Made by a program: the position numbers and the translations under genes | Shown here: piece by piece, positions 36,319-46,605 of the stretch | How the letters are laid out: each line of letters begins with the position of its first letter | Numbering within the stretch: the stretch's first letter is position 1 | The notes under the pieces: generated by a model | The model's database searches: none | Told to the model about the DNA's origin: nothing | Seen by the model: the letters and a program-made list of their open reading frames with translations, nothing else | NCBI RefSeq assembly: GCF_033097525.1 | Contig: NZ_CP109907.1 | Span: forward strand, 2,604,001 to 2,668,000 | DNA length: 64,000 nucleotides | Direction: 5' to 3' | DNA from: Sphingobacterium sp. UGAL515B_05 | GTDB taxonomy: Bacteria; Bacteroidota; Bacteroidia; Sphingobacteriales; Sphingobacteriaceae

Positions 36319-37620
36319 ATGGCAAATATTGTTGCAATTGTTGGTCGTCCAAATGTTGGTAAATCTACCTTATTCAATCGTCTTACAGAAAGTAGAAAGG
36401 CGATTGTTGATGACTTTAGCGGGGTGACGCGCGACCGTCATTATGAAACAGCCGAGTGGATCGGAAAGAAATTTACAGTAATTGATACAGGTGGTTTTGT
36501 ACATGGTTCGGATGATGTCTTTGAAGAGGCTATTCGCGATCAGGTCTATATCGCTATTGAAGAAGCTTCAGTCGTTATATTCATGGTGGATGTCACAACT
36601 GGTATTACCGACCTGGATGACGAAATCGCTGATATTCTGAGAAGAAGCTCCAAACCTGTGTATGTCGTGGCCAATAAAGTCGATCACGCAAAATTGCACC
36701 ATGAATCGGCAGAGTTTTATGCCTTTGGTTTAGGAGAGGTCTTCAATATCTCGTCGGCTACAGGATCGGGTACAGGTGAACTGTTGGATGCTGTGGTTTC
36801 TCATTTCGAAGTGGAGGAGGAAGAAGAAGAATCCTTACCGAAATATACCATCGTAGGCCGCCCGAATGTGGGTAAATCTTCCTTGACAAATGCATTGATC
36901 GGCAAAGATCGCAATATTGTAACGCCAATGGCCGGGACAACACGTGATTCAATCCGTATACATTACAATCAATATGGACATAACTTTTTATTGATCGATA
37001 CTGCAGGTCTTCGTCGTAAGTCCAAAGTAAATGAAGATATTGAGTTTTATTCGGTGATGCGTACCATCAAAGCCTTGGAAGATTCTGATGTGACGATTTT
37101 AATGTTGGACGCACAGGATGGATTAGAAGCGCAGGATGTTAATATTTTCAACCTGGCAGAGAAGAACCGTAAAGGTATCGTAATTGTTGTCAACAAGTGG
37201 GATTTGATCGAAAAGGACAACAAAACAATGAAGGCTTTTGAAGATCGCATCAAAGAGAAAATAGCACCATTTACAGATGTGCCTATTATCTTTACTTCCG
37301 TGACCGAAAAACAACGTGTTCTTAAGGTGTTGGAAGTTGCCGACAAGGTATATGCCAACAAGACAAAGAAGATCCCTACGTCCAAGTTGAATGAAGTGAT
37401 GCTGGATATTATCGAGAATTATCCACCGCCATCCTTAAAGGGTAAATATATCAAAATTAAATATGCAACACAGTTGCCAGGACGGACACCGATGTTTGCA
37501 TTCTTCTGTAATCTGCCACAATATATCAAAGATCCGTACAAACGTTTTATTGAAAACAAATTGCGTGAGAACTTTGACTTTACAGGTGTGCCAATTCAAA
37601 TATATTTCAGACAAAAATAG
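36319..37620 (+). CDS. der: Ribosome-biogenesis GTPase Der (EngA)
   Basis: Double-GTPase needed for 50S subunit assembly. I start at the ATG at 36319 (433 residues, [19 protein letters not shown]), the standard beginning; the frame extends to 36277 but adds 14 non-conserved residues. Two G domains each show GRPNVGKS (about 8-15 and 178-185), DTGG/DTAG and NKVD/NKWD; an acidic linker EEEEEE joins them and a KH-like domain follows ([16 protein letters not shown]). cysS starts 21 bp downstream and is probably co-transcribed. Confidence 0.96.
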   Translation: MANIVAIVGRPNVGKSTLFNRLTESRKAIVDDFSGVTRDRHYETAEWIGKKFTVIDTGGFVHGSDDVFEEAIRDQVYIAIEEASVVIFMVDVTTGITDLDDEIADILRRSSKPVYVVANKVDHAKLHHESAEFYAFGLGEVFNISSATGSGTGELLDAVVSHFEVEEEEEESLPKYTIVGRPNVGKSSLTNALIGKDRNIVTPMAGTTRDSIRIHYNQYGHNFLLIDTAGLRRKSKVNEDIEFYSVMRTIKALEDSDVTILMLDAQDGLEAQDVNIFNLAEKNRKGIVIVVNKWDLIEKDNKTMKAFEDRIKEKIAPFTDVPIIFTSVTEKQRVLKVLEVADKVYANKTKKIPTSKLNEVMLDIIENYPPPSLKGKYIKIKYATQLPGRTPMFAFFCNLPQYIKDPYKRFIENKLRENFDFTGVPIQIYFRQK

Positions 37621-37641
37621 ATTTCCAAGCAGCGATTAAAC

Positions 37642-39108
37642 ATGGACCATAATCTCTATTTATACAATACGCTTTCGCGAACAAAAGAAAAATTCGAACC
37701 TATTCATCCCAATCTCGTTGGTATGTACGTATGTGGACCCACAGTGTACAGTGATGTGCATTTGGGAAACTGTCGAACGTTTGTGTCTTTTGATTTGATT
37801 TTTAGATACTTGCGTCATCTTGGTTATAAAGTGCGTTACGTGCGCAATATTACCGATGCGGGGCACTTGGAAGGCGATCGTGATGAAGGGGATGACAAGT
37901 TTGCAAAAAAAGCAAAATTGGAGCAGTTGGAACCGATGGAAATCGTTCAAAAGTATACGATAGGTTTTCATGACGTATTGCGTCTTTTTAATACATTGCC
38001 GCCTAGTATTGAGCCTACTGCGACAGGTCATATTTCCGAGCAGATCGAAATGATCGAACAGATTATAGCGAATGGCTATGCCTATGAGCGGAATGGTACG
38101 GTTTATTTTGATGTTGAAAAATATGTTGAAACATACGATTATACGATATTGACCAATCGTAAATTGGAGGATATGCTCAATAATACCCGTGAATTGAGCG
38201 GTCAGGATGAGAAAAAGGGGCGTTTGGATTTTGCCTTGTGGATCAAAGCAAAACCTGAAACGATTATGCGTTGGCCTGCACCTTGGAGCGTTGGCTTTCC
38301 GGGTTGGCACATTGAATGTTCGGCCATGAGCAGAAAGTACTTAGGTGATCAGTTTGATATTCACGGTGGTGGAATGGATTTGGCAGCTACACATCATACC
38401 AATGAAATTGCACAGTCTGAAGCATGTAACCATACGAGCCCTGCCAAATATTGGATGCACACGAATATGTTGACTGTAAATGGTGCACGTATGTCCAAAT
38501 CTGCCGGAAATGGATTTTTACCGGGCGAGCTATTTACTGGAAATCATCCCTTATTGAATAGAGGTTATTCGCCGATGGCCGTACGCTTCTTTATGTTGCA
38601 GGCACATTATAGGAGTACGTTGGATTTCTCCAATGAGGCATTGGATGCGGCCGACAAGGGATATAAAAGACTCATGACTGCGATCAGTCTTTTAGACAAA
38701 TTGAAGGTGTCTAAAGGTGCTGATTCATTCAATTTAGCTGAAATCCGCCGCAAGTGTTACGCAGCTATGGATGACGACTTTAATAGCCCTGTACTCATTG
38801 CCGAACTGTTTGAAATTGTACGTATCATCAACTCGATTTATGATGGTAAAGCGAAAGTAACGGCAGAAGGATTGGAAGGTCTTCAAGTATTCATGAAAGA
38901 ATTTGTTGAGGATATCCTAGGGCTTAGAAATGATCAGACTTCAGCATCCGATGATATCGATGACGTCATGAATCTGGTCATTAAACTACGTAACGAAGCC
39001 AAAGCAAATAAAGACTTCGTCACCTCAGATCGTATTCGTGATGAGCTTAATTCTATTGGAATTCAATTGAAAGATAGCAAAGAAGGAACACTTTGGAATA
39101 AGATTTGA
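37642..39108 (+). CDS. cysS: Cysteinyl-tRNA synthetase
   Basis: Charges tRNA-Cys. The 488 residues have the class I signatures HLGN (40-43, within MYVCGPTVYSDVHLGNCRTF) and RMSKSAGN; zinc ligands C31, the Cys in HIECSAMS and the His/Glu in HHTNEIAQSEA are present. Length is normal (about 460-490). It lies 21 bp after der. Convergence with other genes is absent; the NTF2-like gene follows on the same strand after 121 bp that contain a long inverted repeat. Confidence 0.97.
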   Translation: MDHNLYLYNTLSRTKEKFEPIHPNLVGMYVCGPTVYSDVHLGNCRTFVSFDLIFRYLRHLGYKVRYVRNITDAGHLEGDRDEGDDKFAKKAKLEQLEPMEIVQKYTIGFHDVLRLFNTLPPSIEPTATGHISEQIEMIEQIIANGYAYERNGTVYFDVEKYVETYDYTILTNRKLEDMLNNTRELSGQDEKKGRLDFALWIKAKPETIMRWPAPWSVGFPGWHIECSAMSRKYLGDQFDIHGGGMDLAATHHTNEIAQSEACNHTSPAKYWMHTNMLTVNGARMSKSAGNGFLPGELFTGNHPLLNRGYSPMAVRFFMLQAHYRSTLDFSNEALDAADKGYKRLMTAISLLDKLKVSKGADSFNLAEIRRKCYAAMDDDFNSPVLIAELFEIVRIINSIYDGKAKVTAEGLEGLQVFMKEFVEDILGLRNDQTSASDDIDDVMNLVIKLRNEAKANKDFVTSDRIRDELNSIGIQLKDSKEGTLWNKI

Positions 39109-39143
39109 TAGATAAGAAATCGAATTTATAAAAGAGGAGTAAA

Positions 39144-39199
39144 ATGGAATATTCCTATTGGGAAAACACATTATCCGTGGAAACCAATGGATATTCCAT
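39144..39199 (+). promoter_or_regulatory. Long inverted repeat between cysS and the NTF2-like gene
   Basis: The arm at 39144-39161 (ATGGAATATTCCTATTGG) is complementary to 39184-39199 (CCAATGGATATTCCAT) apart from two extra bases; the loop is about 22 nt. No T-run follows. It sits 30 bp before the next start codon, so it may be a leader hairpin. Confidence 0.5.
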
Positions 39200-39229
39200 A
39201 TAACCTTTAAAAGAAAGATCATTTTGCAT

Positions 39230-40114
39230 ATGAATTTTTGGAATAGGCTATCCGTCGTCGCATTCATGAGTGTTGCTGGTACAACGCTATATGCGCAGAT
39301 ACCTGAGAAAGTTGGAAGCCTATTGCAGGCCGATAAGGATGCTGCTGCATTGGCTAAAGCCTCTACACCGCACCAGGCGTTTCTTTCGATCATTGATAAG
39401 GAATCTACGTTTTACGTCCCATCGGCAGTAAATGCTTATAACTATCTTAATAATAGACCAAATATTCCCGATGTTTTAAATTGGCAACCTACGTTTGCGT
39501 TGATTGCTAAAAGTCAGGAGTTTGGTGTGACTTCGGGGTCTATGGACTTTCAGAAAGTAGGTGCAAGATTGCGTCATGGGGAATACCTGACTGTGTGGAA
39601 ACGCAATAAGAAGGGTAAGTGGCTGGTCGATATCCGTGCTGAAGTTGAAAATAACGGGAAGGATGGGGAATTTGATCTTGAATATATCGAACCTACCGAC
39701 TCGTGGTATCTGAAGCATCGCTCTAAAGTGCGATTGAATCAGCGTGAAGATATTGTCCTGGAGACAGACAAATTGATGTCAACAGTTTTGAAAGCCGATA
39801 ACCCAACCGCATATAAGGAGTTTTTAAGTGAGGATGTCCGGTTTTTGTTCCCTTGGACCAGTCCGATGGAAGGAAAAGCCGAAATGATGGCTTATCTCAA
39901 AAAACAACGGATGACGGTAGAAACAGTGCCCGAAGAAGTAAAACGTTCGTATAGTGGCGATTTTGCCTATACCAAGGGAACTGCAACGGTGCGACAAAAG
40001 GATAAGGTTGTGAAGTATAATTATATTCGTATCTGGCAACTGAGTGAATTGGCGAAAGATGATGTGAAGAAAGCGAACTGGAATATTCTGATCGAGATGA
40101 TGTTTGAAAAATAA
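39230..40114 (+). CDS. Exported protein with NTF2-like (DUF4440-type) repeats
   Basis: A 294-residue periplasmic protein from the ATG at 39230, chosen because it opens a signal peptide (MNFWNRLSVVAFMSVAGTTLYAQ); the frame runs 24 codons further upstream, through the inverted repeat, without conserved features. Two cone-like NTF2-type halves are suggested: about 30-165 (ADKDAAALAKASTPHQAFLSII, then KRNKKGKWLVDIRAE) and 175-294 (LKADNPTAYKEFLSEDVRFLFPW, then NYIRIWQLS). Such domains bind small ligands; no enzyme activity can be inferred. Perfect terminator downstream. Confidence 0.75.
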   Translation: MNFWNRLSVVAFMSVAGTTLYAQIPEKVGSLLQADKDAAALAKASTPHQAFLSIIDKESTFYVPSAVNAYNYLNNRPNIPDVLNWQPTFALIAKSQEFGVTSGSMDFQKVGARLRHGEYLTVWKRNKKGKWLVDIRAEVENNGKDGEFDLEYIEPTDSWYLKHRSKVRLNQREDIVLETDKLMSTVLKADNPTAYKEFLSEDVRFLFPWTSPMEGKAEMMAYLKKQRMTVETVPEEVKRSYSGDFAYTKGTATVRQKDKVVKYNYIRIWQLSELAKDDVKKANWNILIEMMFEK

Positions 40115-40131
40115 CAGAATGATAGCGAAAT

Positions 40132-40170
40132 AAAAAAGGGCTTGAATAGTTTATATTCAAGCCCTTTTTT
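40132..40170. terminator. Perfect 17-bp bidirectional terminator
   Basis: Arms 40132-40148 and 40154-40170 (core GGGCTTGAATA, with A6/T6 ends) and a 5-nt loop. It serves the NTF2-like gene on the plus strand and the SurA-type gene on the minus strand. Confidence 0.95.
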
Positions 40171-40191
40171 ATAGGATAAGTGTGTTGTACA

Positions 40192-41541
40192 CTATTGTTT
40201 TTTCCATTTTTTCAATCCTTCACTGTGACCGAAGTCATCACTGATATTGATGTAGGTGGTCTTCAATTTATCATCGAACCATTTGCTCAGATTACGGTTG
40301 GTTTTATCCTGAACGGCGGCTTCTTTGATCTTTGTGAAATCCTCGTCCAAATTTGCTTTGTGAGGCGGGATACGTGTTTTCAAGTAATTGAAACGGTAGC
40401 CAACATCGCCCATTTTGTCTGTAAATTGCTCTGGTTTCGAGTATTCTCCTGGTTTTAGCGGATCGATTGCGGTAAATACTGATTTCTCCAAACCATCCAT
40501 AGGGATTACCGTCGTGCGGCTCGAGCCCTCTTGATTTAGGATCATACCCCCATTGAATTTACTTTCCTCTGCATCTGAAAAATTTGTAGCGGCATGATAG
40601 AAATCCATTTTTTTGTCAACCACCAGTTTATAGATACTGTCCAATTTATTTTTGGTTCTCTCCAATGCTGCAGGCCCAGGATTGATCTTCATCAGGATAT
40701 GGCGTGTGTGTACTTCTTCGCCACGTCTTTCGAGCACCTGAATAATATGAAAGCCATATTTGGATTCTACAATAGGTGATATTTCTCCCGGTTTTAATTT
40801 AAAAGCCATCGCGGAGAATTCCTTTACGTAGTTGTCACGTGTACCAAAACCTAAATCACCACCATAAGGGGCAGATCCGGGATCTTGAGAGTATATGCGT
40901 GCCATAGTTCCAAAGTCGGAGCCATCTATGATCTGCTTGCGGATACCTTCAATCTTATCTCGCTGCTCTTTTTTCTCTGCATCTGTCAATTTGGGCATCA
41001 TGACAATCTCACCGATTTCTACCTCGGTATTGAAGTAAGGCAGACTGTCTTTATTCAAGCCTTCAAAATAACGTTTTACTTCCAACGGAGTTACATCTAT
41101 TTTGGAAACGATGTTTTGTCTCATTTTTTGCGCTTTTAATTGTTCGAAAACACTCGGGCGCATTTCTTCTTTGTATTGCAATAAAGAGCGGTTAAGGAAT
41201 TTTTCAAGACGTTCTTGTCCTCCAGCCTGTTGGGACATATGGCGAAGGCGTGCATTGAGGTTGTCATCAACTTCCGTCTCGGTTACATCGATGGAGTCAA
41301 TTACGGCTTGTTGAGATAATAATTTTTGGACAATTAACTGTTCCAATATACCATCTTTATAGTTTTCATCTGGTTTATTCCCTTGCGCTAACCATTGAGA
41401 ATATTGCATATCCACGTCGGACTGTAAGATAATGCCCGATCCAACCGTTGCGACAACGCGATCAATAACTTGACGTTGCGCAAGACTGGCCTGAATTGAT
41501 GCAAACAGCAATAAAAACAATATATAAATGTTTTTTTTCAT
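40192..41541 (-). CDS. SurA-type periplasmic peptidyl-prolyl isomerase
   Basis: Chaperone for outer-membrane proteins. The 449 residues have a signal peptide (MKKNIYILFLLLFASIQASLAQ), a SurA N-terminal chaperone region (DRVVATVGSGIILQSDVDMQY, GILEQLIVQKLLSQQAV) and two parvulin domains (about 177-275 with DFGTMARIYSQDPGSAPYGGDLG and FGFHIIQV-like KYGFHIIQVLERRG; about 280-385 with TRHILMKI and FNGGMI). The many SusC-type barrels in this window are plausible clients. Gene symbol surA would fit, but Bacteroidota carry several such paralogues. Confidence 0.9.
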   Translation of the reverse strand: MKKNIYILFLLLFASIQASLAQRQVIDRVVATVGSGIILQSDVDMQYSQWLAQGNKPDENYKDGILEQLIVQKLLSQQAVIDSIDVTETEVDDNLNARLRHMSQQAGGQERLEKFLNRSLLQYKEEMRPSVFEQLKAQKMRQNIVSKIDVTPLEVKRYFEGLNKDSLPYFNTEVEIGEIVMMPKLTDAEKKEQRDKIEGIRKQIIDGSDFGTMARIYSQDPGSAPYGGDLGFGTRDNYVKEFSAMAFKLKPGEISPIVESKYGFHIIQVLERRGEEVHTRHILMKINPGPAALERTKNKLDSIYKLVVDKKMDFYHAATNFSDAEESKFNGGMILNQEGSSRTTVIPMDGLEKSVFTAIDPLKPGEYSKPEQFTDKMGDVGYRFNYLKTRIPPHKANLDEDFTKIKEAAVQDKTNRNLSKWFDDKLKTTYINISDDFGHSEGLKKWKKQ

Positions 41542-42023
41542 CCGTATAAATTATTTATGATATTTATGAGTGATCTTCATTTGTATAAATGAACTTCTTC
41601 CACTCGGTTATTTGTCCATGATTTATTTTTTTGTCACAAGCATTCACGCTGCCTTCGGCGGTATGCGTAGTAATTGTGTTCAATATATACTTTTTTGAAC
41701 AACAGCACAAAATTATCAGATTATATGAATTATTCGTACTTTTATTTAACAATATTTTTGTATTCCCAATATTTTAAATGGGTGATTTTAGAATTGTTAA
41801 AATTGATGTGCTAAAATACGCATTTGCCTATTAGAAAGGACGGTTTTAACCAAATTTAACAAGTCTATTGACGATATTTACACCTGTAAAATGGAGGGGT
41901 TTTTAGATCCTCACACGAGGAATGAATGGAGGAATTTAATCGGGGTCCCGTATAATTTAGAAACAAACTTGATGTAATGGTCTCATTCAACAAATGAGTA
42001 TCTACATTTATAAAATAATTTCA
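41542..42023. other. 482-bp gap between divergent SurA-type and lactonase genes
   Basis: AT-rich. It must hold promoters for both genes but no clean TAnnTTTG is seen. A short hairpin CTCATT/AATGAG lies near 41982-41999. A 62-codon minus frame (41564-41752) shows no family features. Confidence 0.4.
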
Positions 42024-43115
42024 ATGAAAAAAGCATTTATTTATTTGATGACAATTTTACCGCTGGCTAGTTTTGCGCAACAGATTCCTATGTTTGTGGG
42101 CACATATACGAGCAAAACCGCGAGCAAAGGCATCTATATTTATAATTTTGATGTTAAAACTGGTGAAACAACTTTGTCGAGCACGCAAGAAAGTAAAGAT
42201 CCATCCTTTTTGGCGCGAAATAATAACTTTATTTATGCGGTTAATGAGGTTCCAAATCAAGAGGGCACTGTTTCTGCCTATTCTTTTAAGGACGGTCATT
42301 TAACTTTTTTAAATTCACTTCCTTCCGGAGGAGAGTCGCCATGTTTTGTTGAGGTACATCCTAAGGGTAACTTGCTCGCCGTGGCAAATTATACAGGCGG
42401 ATCTGCGGCTCTGTTTGACTTGGAAAGTAATGGTGTTTTAAGCAAAAGAGCACGCTTAATACAACACGAGGGTAAGGGGGTGGACCCCGTACGCCAAGAA
42501 AAACCACATGTGCACTCTACGTTTTTCTCCAGTAAAGGGGATAAGTTGTACGTTCAAGACCTCGGTCTGGACGAGATCTCTATCTTTGCGGTCAATAAAT
42601 CAGGAAATACCTATAGCCTAGCTGATGAATCAGAAGATATCTTTACGCCTGCTGGAGGTGGTCCGAGACATATCATATTTGATAAGAAAGAGAAATTCCT
42701 GTATGTTGTATTGGAAATGACCGGTCAAATAGCATCGTATAAGAAAGATGGTGATGCATGGATGTATCAAAGTACTTTTGAAATCAATCCAGAAGGTTTT
42801 AAAGGGAATAATGGTGGTGCGGATATTAAGATGTCGGCTGATGGCAAATTTCTGTATGCAACCAATCGTGGCGATGCCAATACAATCGCTACTTTTTCGG
42901 TGGAGAAGGATGGGGAACTGAAGAAGCTTTCCAATCTTTCGGTAAAAGGTAAAGGACCGCGCAATTTCAACCTCTCTCCGGATGGTAAGTACCTTTTGGT
43001 AGCAAATCAGTATACCAACAACATTGTTTTGTTTAGCCGGGATGCTAAAACGGGTTTGTTAACCGATACTGGGAAAGAAATTGCTGTACCATCGCCTGTT
43101 TGTGTTATATTCTAA
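42024..43115 (+). CDS. Exported lactonase-type seven-bladed beta-propeller
   Basis: A 363-residue secreted protein from the ATG at 42024 (signal MKKAFIYLMTILPLASFAQ); an in-frame ATG at 41994 would place ten residues before it. Repeated blade motifs such as PSFLARNNNFIYAVNE, PCFVEVHPKGNLLAVANYTGGS, GPRHIIFDKKEKFLYVVLE, DIKMSADGKFLYATNRG and GPRNFNLSPDGKYLLVANQYTNN identify the 6-phosphogluconolactonase (YbhE/Lactonase) family. Exported members act on unknown lactones or sugar acids. A large hairpin ends the gene. Confidence 0.92.
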   Translation: MKKAFIYLMTILPLASFAQQIPMFVGTYTSKTASKGIYIYNFDVKTGETTLSSTQESKDPSFLARNNNFIYAVNEVPNQEGTVSAYSFKDGHLTFLNSLPSGGESPCFVEVHPKGNLLAVANYTGGSAALFDLESNGVLSKRARLIQHEGKGVDPVRQEKPHVHSTFFSSKGDKLYVQDLGLDEISIFAVNKSGNTYSLADESEDIFTPAGGGPRHIIFDKKEKFLYVVLEMTGQIASYKKDGDAWMYQSTFEINPEGFKGNNGGADIKMSADGKFLYATNRGDANTIATFSVEKDGELKKLSNLSVKGKGPRNFNLSPDGKYLLVANQYTNNIVLFSRDAKTGLLTDTGKEIAVPSPVCVIF

Positions 43116-43136
43116 TCAAGACCAGAAATCCGAATA

Positions 43137-43193
43137 AGAAAAGAAGATTTTTAAGAAAAATAGTACACGTTTTTCTTAAAAATCTTCTTTTCT
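43137..43193. terminator. 24-bp perfect inverted repeat shared by convergent genes
   Basis: Arms 43137-43160 and 43170-43193 are fully complementary with a 9-nt loop. The right arm encodes the last codons of the minus-strand mrpG gene (stop at 43176-43178) while the hairpin ends the plus-strand lactonase transcript; A- and T-rich arms serve both directions. Confidence 0.85.
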
Positions 43194-43526
43194 GCAATCT
43201 AATTCACCTTCCTTTTCAAGGTCATTTAAGGTGGTTCCCTTCCATGTTTTTACCCGCTGGATATAGGCCGCCCTACCAATCATGTGTGCCGCGACTGGCG
43301 CAGTGAGGATTAGGAAAAATCCAATGGCTATAGCCTTGGTCGTTACGGACACATCCGGGAAGGTCATGGCTGCACAAATGAGCAATAGCCCGACACCCAA
43401 TGTTGCTGCTTTTACGGTAACTGAAAGGCGTAAATAAAAATCGGGCATCCGCAAGATGCCAATAGATGCAAATAGTATGGCCAATGCCCCGATGGTACTG
43501 AGAATGGCTAAAGTAATATCAATCAT
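43176..43526 (-). CDS. mrpG: Mrp Na+/H+ antiporter subunit G
   Basis: Small membrane subunit of the multisubunit Mrp antiporter, 116 residues with three predicted helices (about 4-24, 40-58, 62-84): IGALAILFASIGILRMPDFYLRLSVTVKAATLGVGLLL is the PhaG/MnhG signature. Its start overlaps mrpF by 8 bp. Last gene of the operon. Its C-terminal codons DCRKEDF are written in the terminator arm. Confidence 0.93.
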   Translation of the reverse strand: MIDITLAILSTIGALAILFASIGILRMPDFYLRLSVTVKAATLGVGLLLICAAMTFPDVSVTTKAIAIGFFLILTAPVAAHMIGRAAYIQRVKTWKGTTLNDLEKEGELDCRKEDF

Positions 43527-43794
43527 CTTTGCTTTGTTTTTCTAAATAAAATGAAAATGCGATCGTACCAAGAAATGCGATAAGCGCCAAGATCATGGCA
43601 ATGTCTAAAAACACCTCCTGGGAAGTTCGTATACTATAAACGGTAATAATGCCGATTCCAATGGTGATAATAAGGTCTAAGGCGATTACACGATCAAATA
43701 TCTGAGGGCCCTTATACAGCCGAATAAAAGCCAATATGACTGAAATAGTCAAGATCGGAAGGATCACATAGTCAAAATAGCTATTTAAAGTCAT
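43519..43794 (-). CDS. mrpF: Mrp Na+/H+ antiporter subunit F
   Basis: 91 residues, three helices, with the MrpF motif LYKGPQIFDRVIALDLIITIGIGII, whose Asp/Arg pair is characteristic of the family. Overlaps mrpE by 4 bp and mrpG by 8 bp, indicating translational coupling. Confidence 0.93.
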   Translation of the reverse strand: MTLNSYFDYVILPILTISVILAFIRLYKGPQIFDRVIALDLIITIGIGIITVYSIRTSQEVFLDIAMILALIAFLGTIAFSFYLEKQSKDD

Positions 43795-44267
43795 CTTAAG
43801 AGTTCTAAAAGTCTTCGTTCAACATTATTTTTAAGAGTAGAAACAAATTGTTCCTTGCTTTTCATGTACATGACGTGAATAAAGAGCGTTTTCTTATCTT
43901 CACTTACGTCGAGGATAAGTGTGCCGGGTGTCAACGAGATAAAGGTTGAAAGCAGGTTAATTTCCAAATCGGTTTTTGCATCCATGGGATACTTGACAAT
44001 CGCAGGTTTGATAAAAAACTTGGGGGTTATTACGTCGTATGCAACCTGCACATTGGCGACAATCATTTCCCACAGGAAAAAAAGAATAAAACTCAAGGTT
44101 TTGGGGACCCGATAAAAGTAGCGTTGATCTACTTCATTCCTGTTCATAAGCCAGAGGATACCAAATCCCAACATAAAGCCGAATAGGAAGTTGGTGTAAT
44201 ACATCGATCCCGTCAAAGCGACCCAGATGAAGGATAACATGAGGTTCATTAAAAACTGTTTTATCAT
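43791..44267 (-). CDS. mrpE: Mrp Na+/H+ antiporter subunit E
   Basis: 158 residues, two to three N-terminal helices (MNLMLSFIWVALTGSMYYTNFLFGFMLGFGILW) followed by a cytoplasmic part with LISTFISLTPGTLILDVSEDKKTLFIHVMYMK, the MrpE signature (LTPGT and a short beta hairpin). Separated from mrpD by a single base. Confidence 0.93.
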   Translation of the reverse strand: MIKQFLMNLMLSFIWVALTGSMYYTNFLFGFMLGFGILWLMNRNEVDQRYFYRVPKTLSFILFFLWEMIVANVQVAYDVITPKFFIKPAIVKYPMDAKTDLEINLLSTFISLTPGTLILDVSEDKKTLFIHVMYMKSKEQFVSTLKNNVERRLLELLR

Positions 44268-44268
44268 A

Positions 44269-45777
44269 TCATTTCTGCCCTCCTAATACAGCGTTTATGT
44301 AAGGTGATGGATCCAATAATTGTGTCGCGATTTGATCCGCAACATGGATGATAGCTTCGGCATTGAGTCCAATATAGAGAGACGCAGACGCCAAAATAAC
44401 AACTGGAAGTATGAGCATTGTTCTCTTATAGCCGATCATACCCGCAAATTTATCGTCAATGATTTCCGGATCAGGCGCATCTTTCCAGAATACCTGCGCC
44501 CACATTTTAGCGATGACAAACAAGGTGATAAAGCTGCCGATAATCAGGGCTCCCGCGAAAGCATATTTTTCTAACTGGAAAGCGTCTTTGAAAAGATATA
44601 TTTTTGGCCAAAAGCCCGATAGTGGTGGAATGCCCACCAATGAAAATAGAACAATGGCAAAAAGTAATGAAATCTTTGGATATTGGGCATAAAGTCCACC
44701 CAGTTTGGTCATATCCATGGTGCCGCGGAGTTGTCGTATAACACCAGCGATGAGGAATAAGTTCGTTTTGACCATGATATCATGGATCAGGTAAAATACT
44801 GCGCCTAATAAAGCCCATTTGCTATATAAGCCCAATCCGCCAATCATAAAACCAATATGACAAACGATCAAATAAGAAAACAACCTTCGGATATTGGTTT
44901 TGATCAGTGCGCCAAAAGCACCCGTCAGAATAGTCAATATGGCTAAGACGATAAGCAGTTCCTTGGTAAAATGATTGGGAATAAATAGTAAGGAAAATAC
45001 GCGGAACAAGGCGTAAATCCCAACCTTGGTCAATAAGCCTCCAAATGTCGCTGCTACGGCCGAAGGTGGCGTATGGTAAGAGGACGGTAACCAAAAATAG
45101 AGTGGAAATACGGCGGATTTAATTCCGAAACCGATCAGGAAAAATGTTGCTGTAATTTCTACTAATGCCTGATTTTGTATTTTAGGAATACGGAGGGCCA
45201 GGTCGGCCATGTTTAACGAGCCTGAAATGCCATAAAGAATGCCTATTCCTGTTAAGAAAAATGTGGAAGCCAGAATATTCATGGCCATATATTTTACGGC
45301 ACCTTCCAATTGGGATTTTCTGCCCCCCAAAGTCATCAATACAAAAGAGGAAATAATAATAACTTCAAACCATACATACAGATTGAAGATGTCACCGGTT
45401 AGAAAAGCCCCATTGAGCCCCATCATCAAAAAGTGAAAGATCGGGAAGTAACCGTAGAGAATACGCTGGCGCCCTACGCCGACACAGGAAAAGATGGAGA
45501 CCGCCAGCCCTGCGATTGAAGTTAGGAGTACAAGGGTACTGCTGAAAAGATCGGCAACAAAGACAATTCCAAAAGGAGCTTTCCAATTGGCCGCATTCAT
45601 GGTCAAAATACCACCATCGTAAACCTTGAAGAATAGTTTAAAGGCAAGAATGAGTGCGAGCAAGCTTCCACCGACACTCAGAAAACGTTGTGCGGTGGAT
45701 TTGCGCCAAAACATTAGTTGGACAATAGCAATAAATAAATGCACGATAATCGTGGCTATAATGTGGTTGTCTATCAT
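44269..45777 (-). CDS. mrpD: Mrp Na+/H+ antiporter subunit D
   Basis: 502-residue NuoM/NuoN-like proton-pumping subunit with about 14 helices. Seen: [21 protein letters not shown] (conserved Glu in helix 5), [42 protein letters not shown] and [16 protein letters not shown]. It works with MrpA to couple proton entry to Na+ export. 4-bp overlap with mrpC. Confidence 0.95.
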   Translation of the reverse strand: MIDNHIIATIIVHLFIAIVQLMFWRKSTAQRFLSVGGSLLALILAFKLFFKVYDGGILTMNAANWKAPFGIVFVADLFSSTLVLLTSIAGLAVSIFSCVGVGRQRILYGYFPIFHFLMMGLNGAFLTGDIFNLYVWFEVIIISSFVLMTLGGRKSQLEGAVKYMAMNILASTFFLTGIGILYGISGSLNMADLALRIPKIQNQALVEITATFFLIGFGIKSAVFPLYFWLPSSYHTPPSAVAATFGGLLTKVGIYALFRVFSLLFIPNHFTKELLIVLAILTILTGAFGALIKTNIRRLFSYLIVCHIGFMIGGLGLYSKWALLGAVFYLIHDIMVKTNLFLIAGVIRQLRGTMDMTKLGGLYAQYPKISLLFAIVLFSLVGIPPLSGFWPKIYLFKDAFQLEKYAFAGALIIGSFITLFVIAKMWAQVFWKDAPDPEIIDDKFAGMIGYKRTMLILPVVILASASLYIGLNAEAIIHVADQIATQLLDPSPYINAVLGGQK

Positions 45778-46130
45778 ATATCTTCTTCCTCAGGCGTGTT
45801 CAAATCATCCAGATCATCAGTACCAAGCAATGCATATACACGCTTGAGTAAAACGATGGCAAAGGAGGTTAGGCCAAAGCTGATCACGATGGCCGTTAAA
45901 ATAAGTGCTTGCGGAATCGGGTCCGCATAAATATCGGTGAATACCTTCAGATCGGGTCCAATGATAGGTGGTTTACCTTTAATAATGTTTCCCAATAAGA
46001 AGATCAAAATATTGGTACCATTGCCCAGTAACATAATCCCCAGCAACAGTTTCACCATGCTTCGACGCAAGATGAGGTATATTCCGGCAGCATAAAGGAT
46101 GCCGATCAATAACACGAGTATCAGTTCCAT
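45774..46130 (-). CDS. mrpC: Mrp Na+/H+ antiporter subunit C
   Basis: 118-residue NuoK-like subunit with three helices; [18 protein letters not shown] and [29 protein letters not shown] are family hallmarks. The tail is acidic ([14 protein letters not shown]). Start overlaps the mrpB stop by one base. Confidence 0.94.
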   Translation of the reverse strand: MELILVLLIGILYAAGIYLILRRSMVKLLLGIMLLGNGTNILIFLLGNIIKGKPPIIGPDLKVFTDIYADPIPQALILTAIVISFGLTSFAIVLLKRVYALLGTDDLDDLNTPEEEDI

Positions 46131-46549
46131 TATTCTTCTTCAGTAGTTAAAGCAATTGTAAATAAAATCGTCAGGACGACACCGATGACAACAAAGTATA
46201 CACCAAGGTCAAAAAATAAGGCCGTTCCTATCATCCCGATAACGGGAATTTTCTCTTCCAGCCAAAGCCCGGTCATGACAGGGTAGCCAAAAAATGCAGG
46301 TAAGAACATGCTTATGGCCGAAATCCCCAATCCTATGGGAATAAGTGACAAGGGTTTGTACTGAATCAGTTTCATGGTATTTTGAGGGCCAAAGGCAAAA
46401 CTATGCAACACAAAGGCAATCGAAGCAACTAAGCCGCCAACGAAACCTCCGCCTGGGTAATAATGCCCCCTGAGTAGAAGGAACACCGAGAAAAGTAAAA
46501 GTATCGGTAATAAATACCGCGTAGCGGTCTGTAATATTGTACTGTTCAT
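46130..46549 (-). CDS. mrpB: Mrp Na+/H+ antiporter subunit B
   Basis: 139 residues, four helices; the MrpB/MnhB signature is clear in [33 protein letters not shown] and [21 protein letters not shown]. It follows mrpA after a 56-bp gap, the largest in the operon. Confidence 0.94.
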   Translation of the reverse strand: MNSTILQTATRYLLPILLLFSVFLLLRGHYYPGGGFVGGLVASIAFVLHSFAFGPQNTMKLIQYKPLSLIPIGLGISAISMFLPAFFGYPVMTGLWLEEKIPVIGMIGTALFFDLGVYFVVIGVVLTILFTIALTTEEE

Positions 46550-46605
46550 TTGTTACTATTTAGCAAGGAGCTATTAGCTCATTTGTGCATAACCTTTAAC
46601 TATCA

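Noticed and set aside
37660..38310. 216-codon minus-strand frame within cysS
   Set aside because: Antisense shadow of a well-conserved synthetase gene; no domain.
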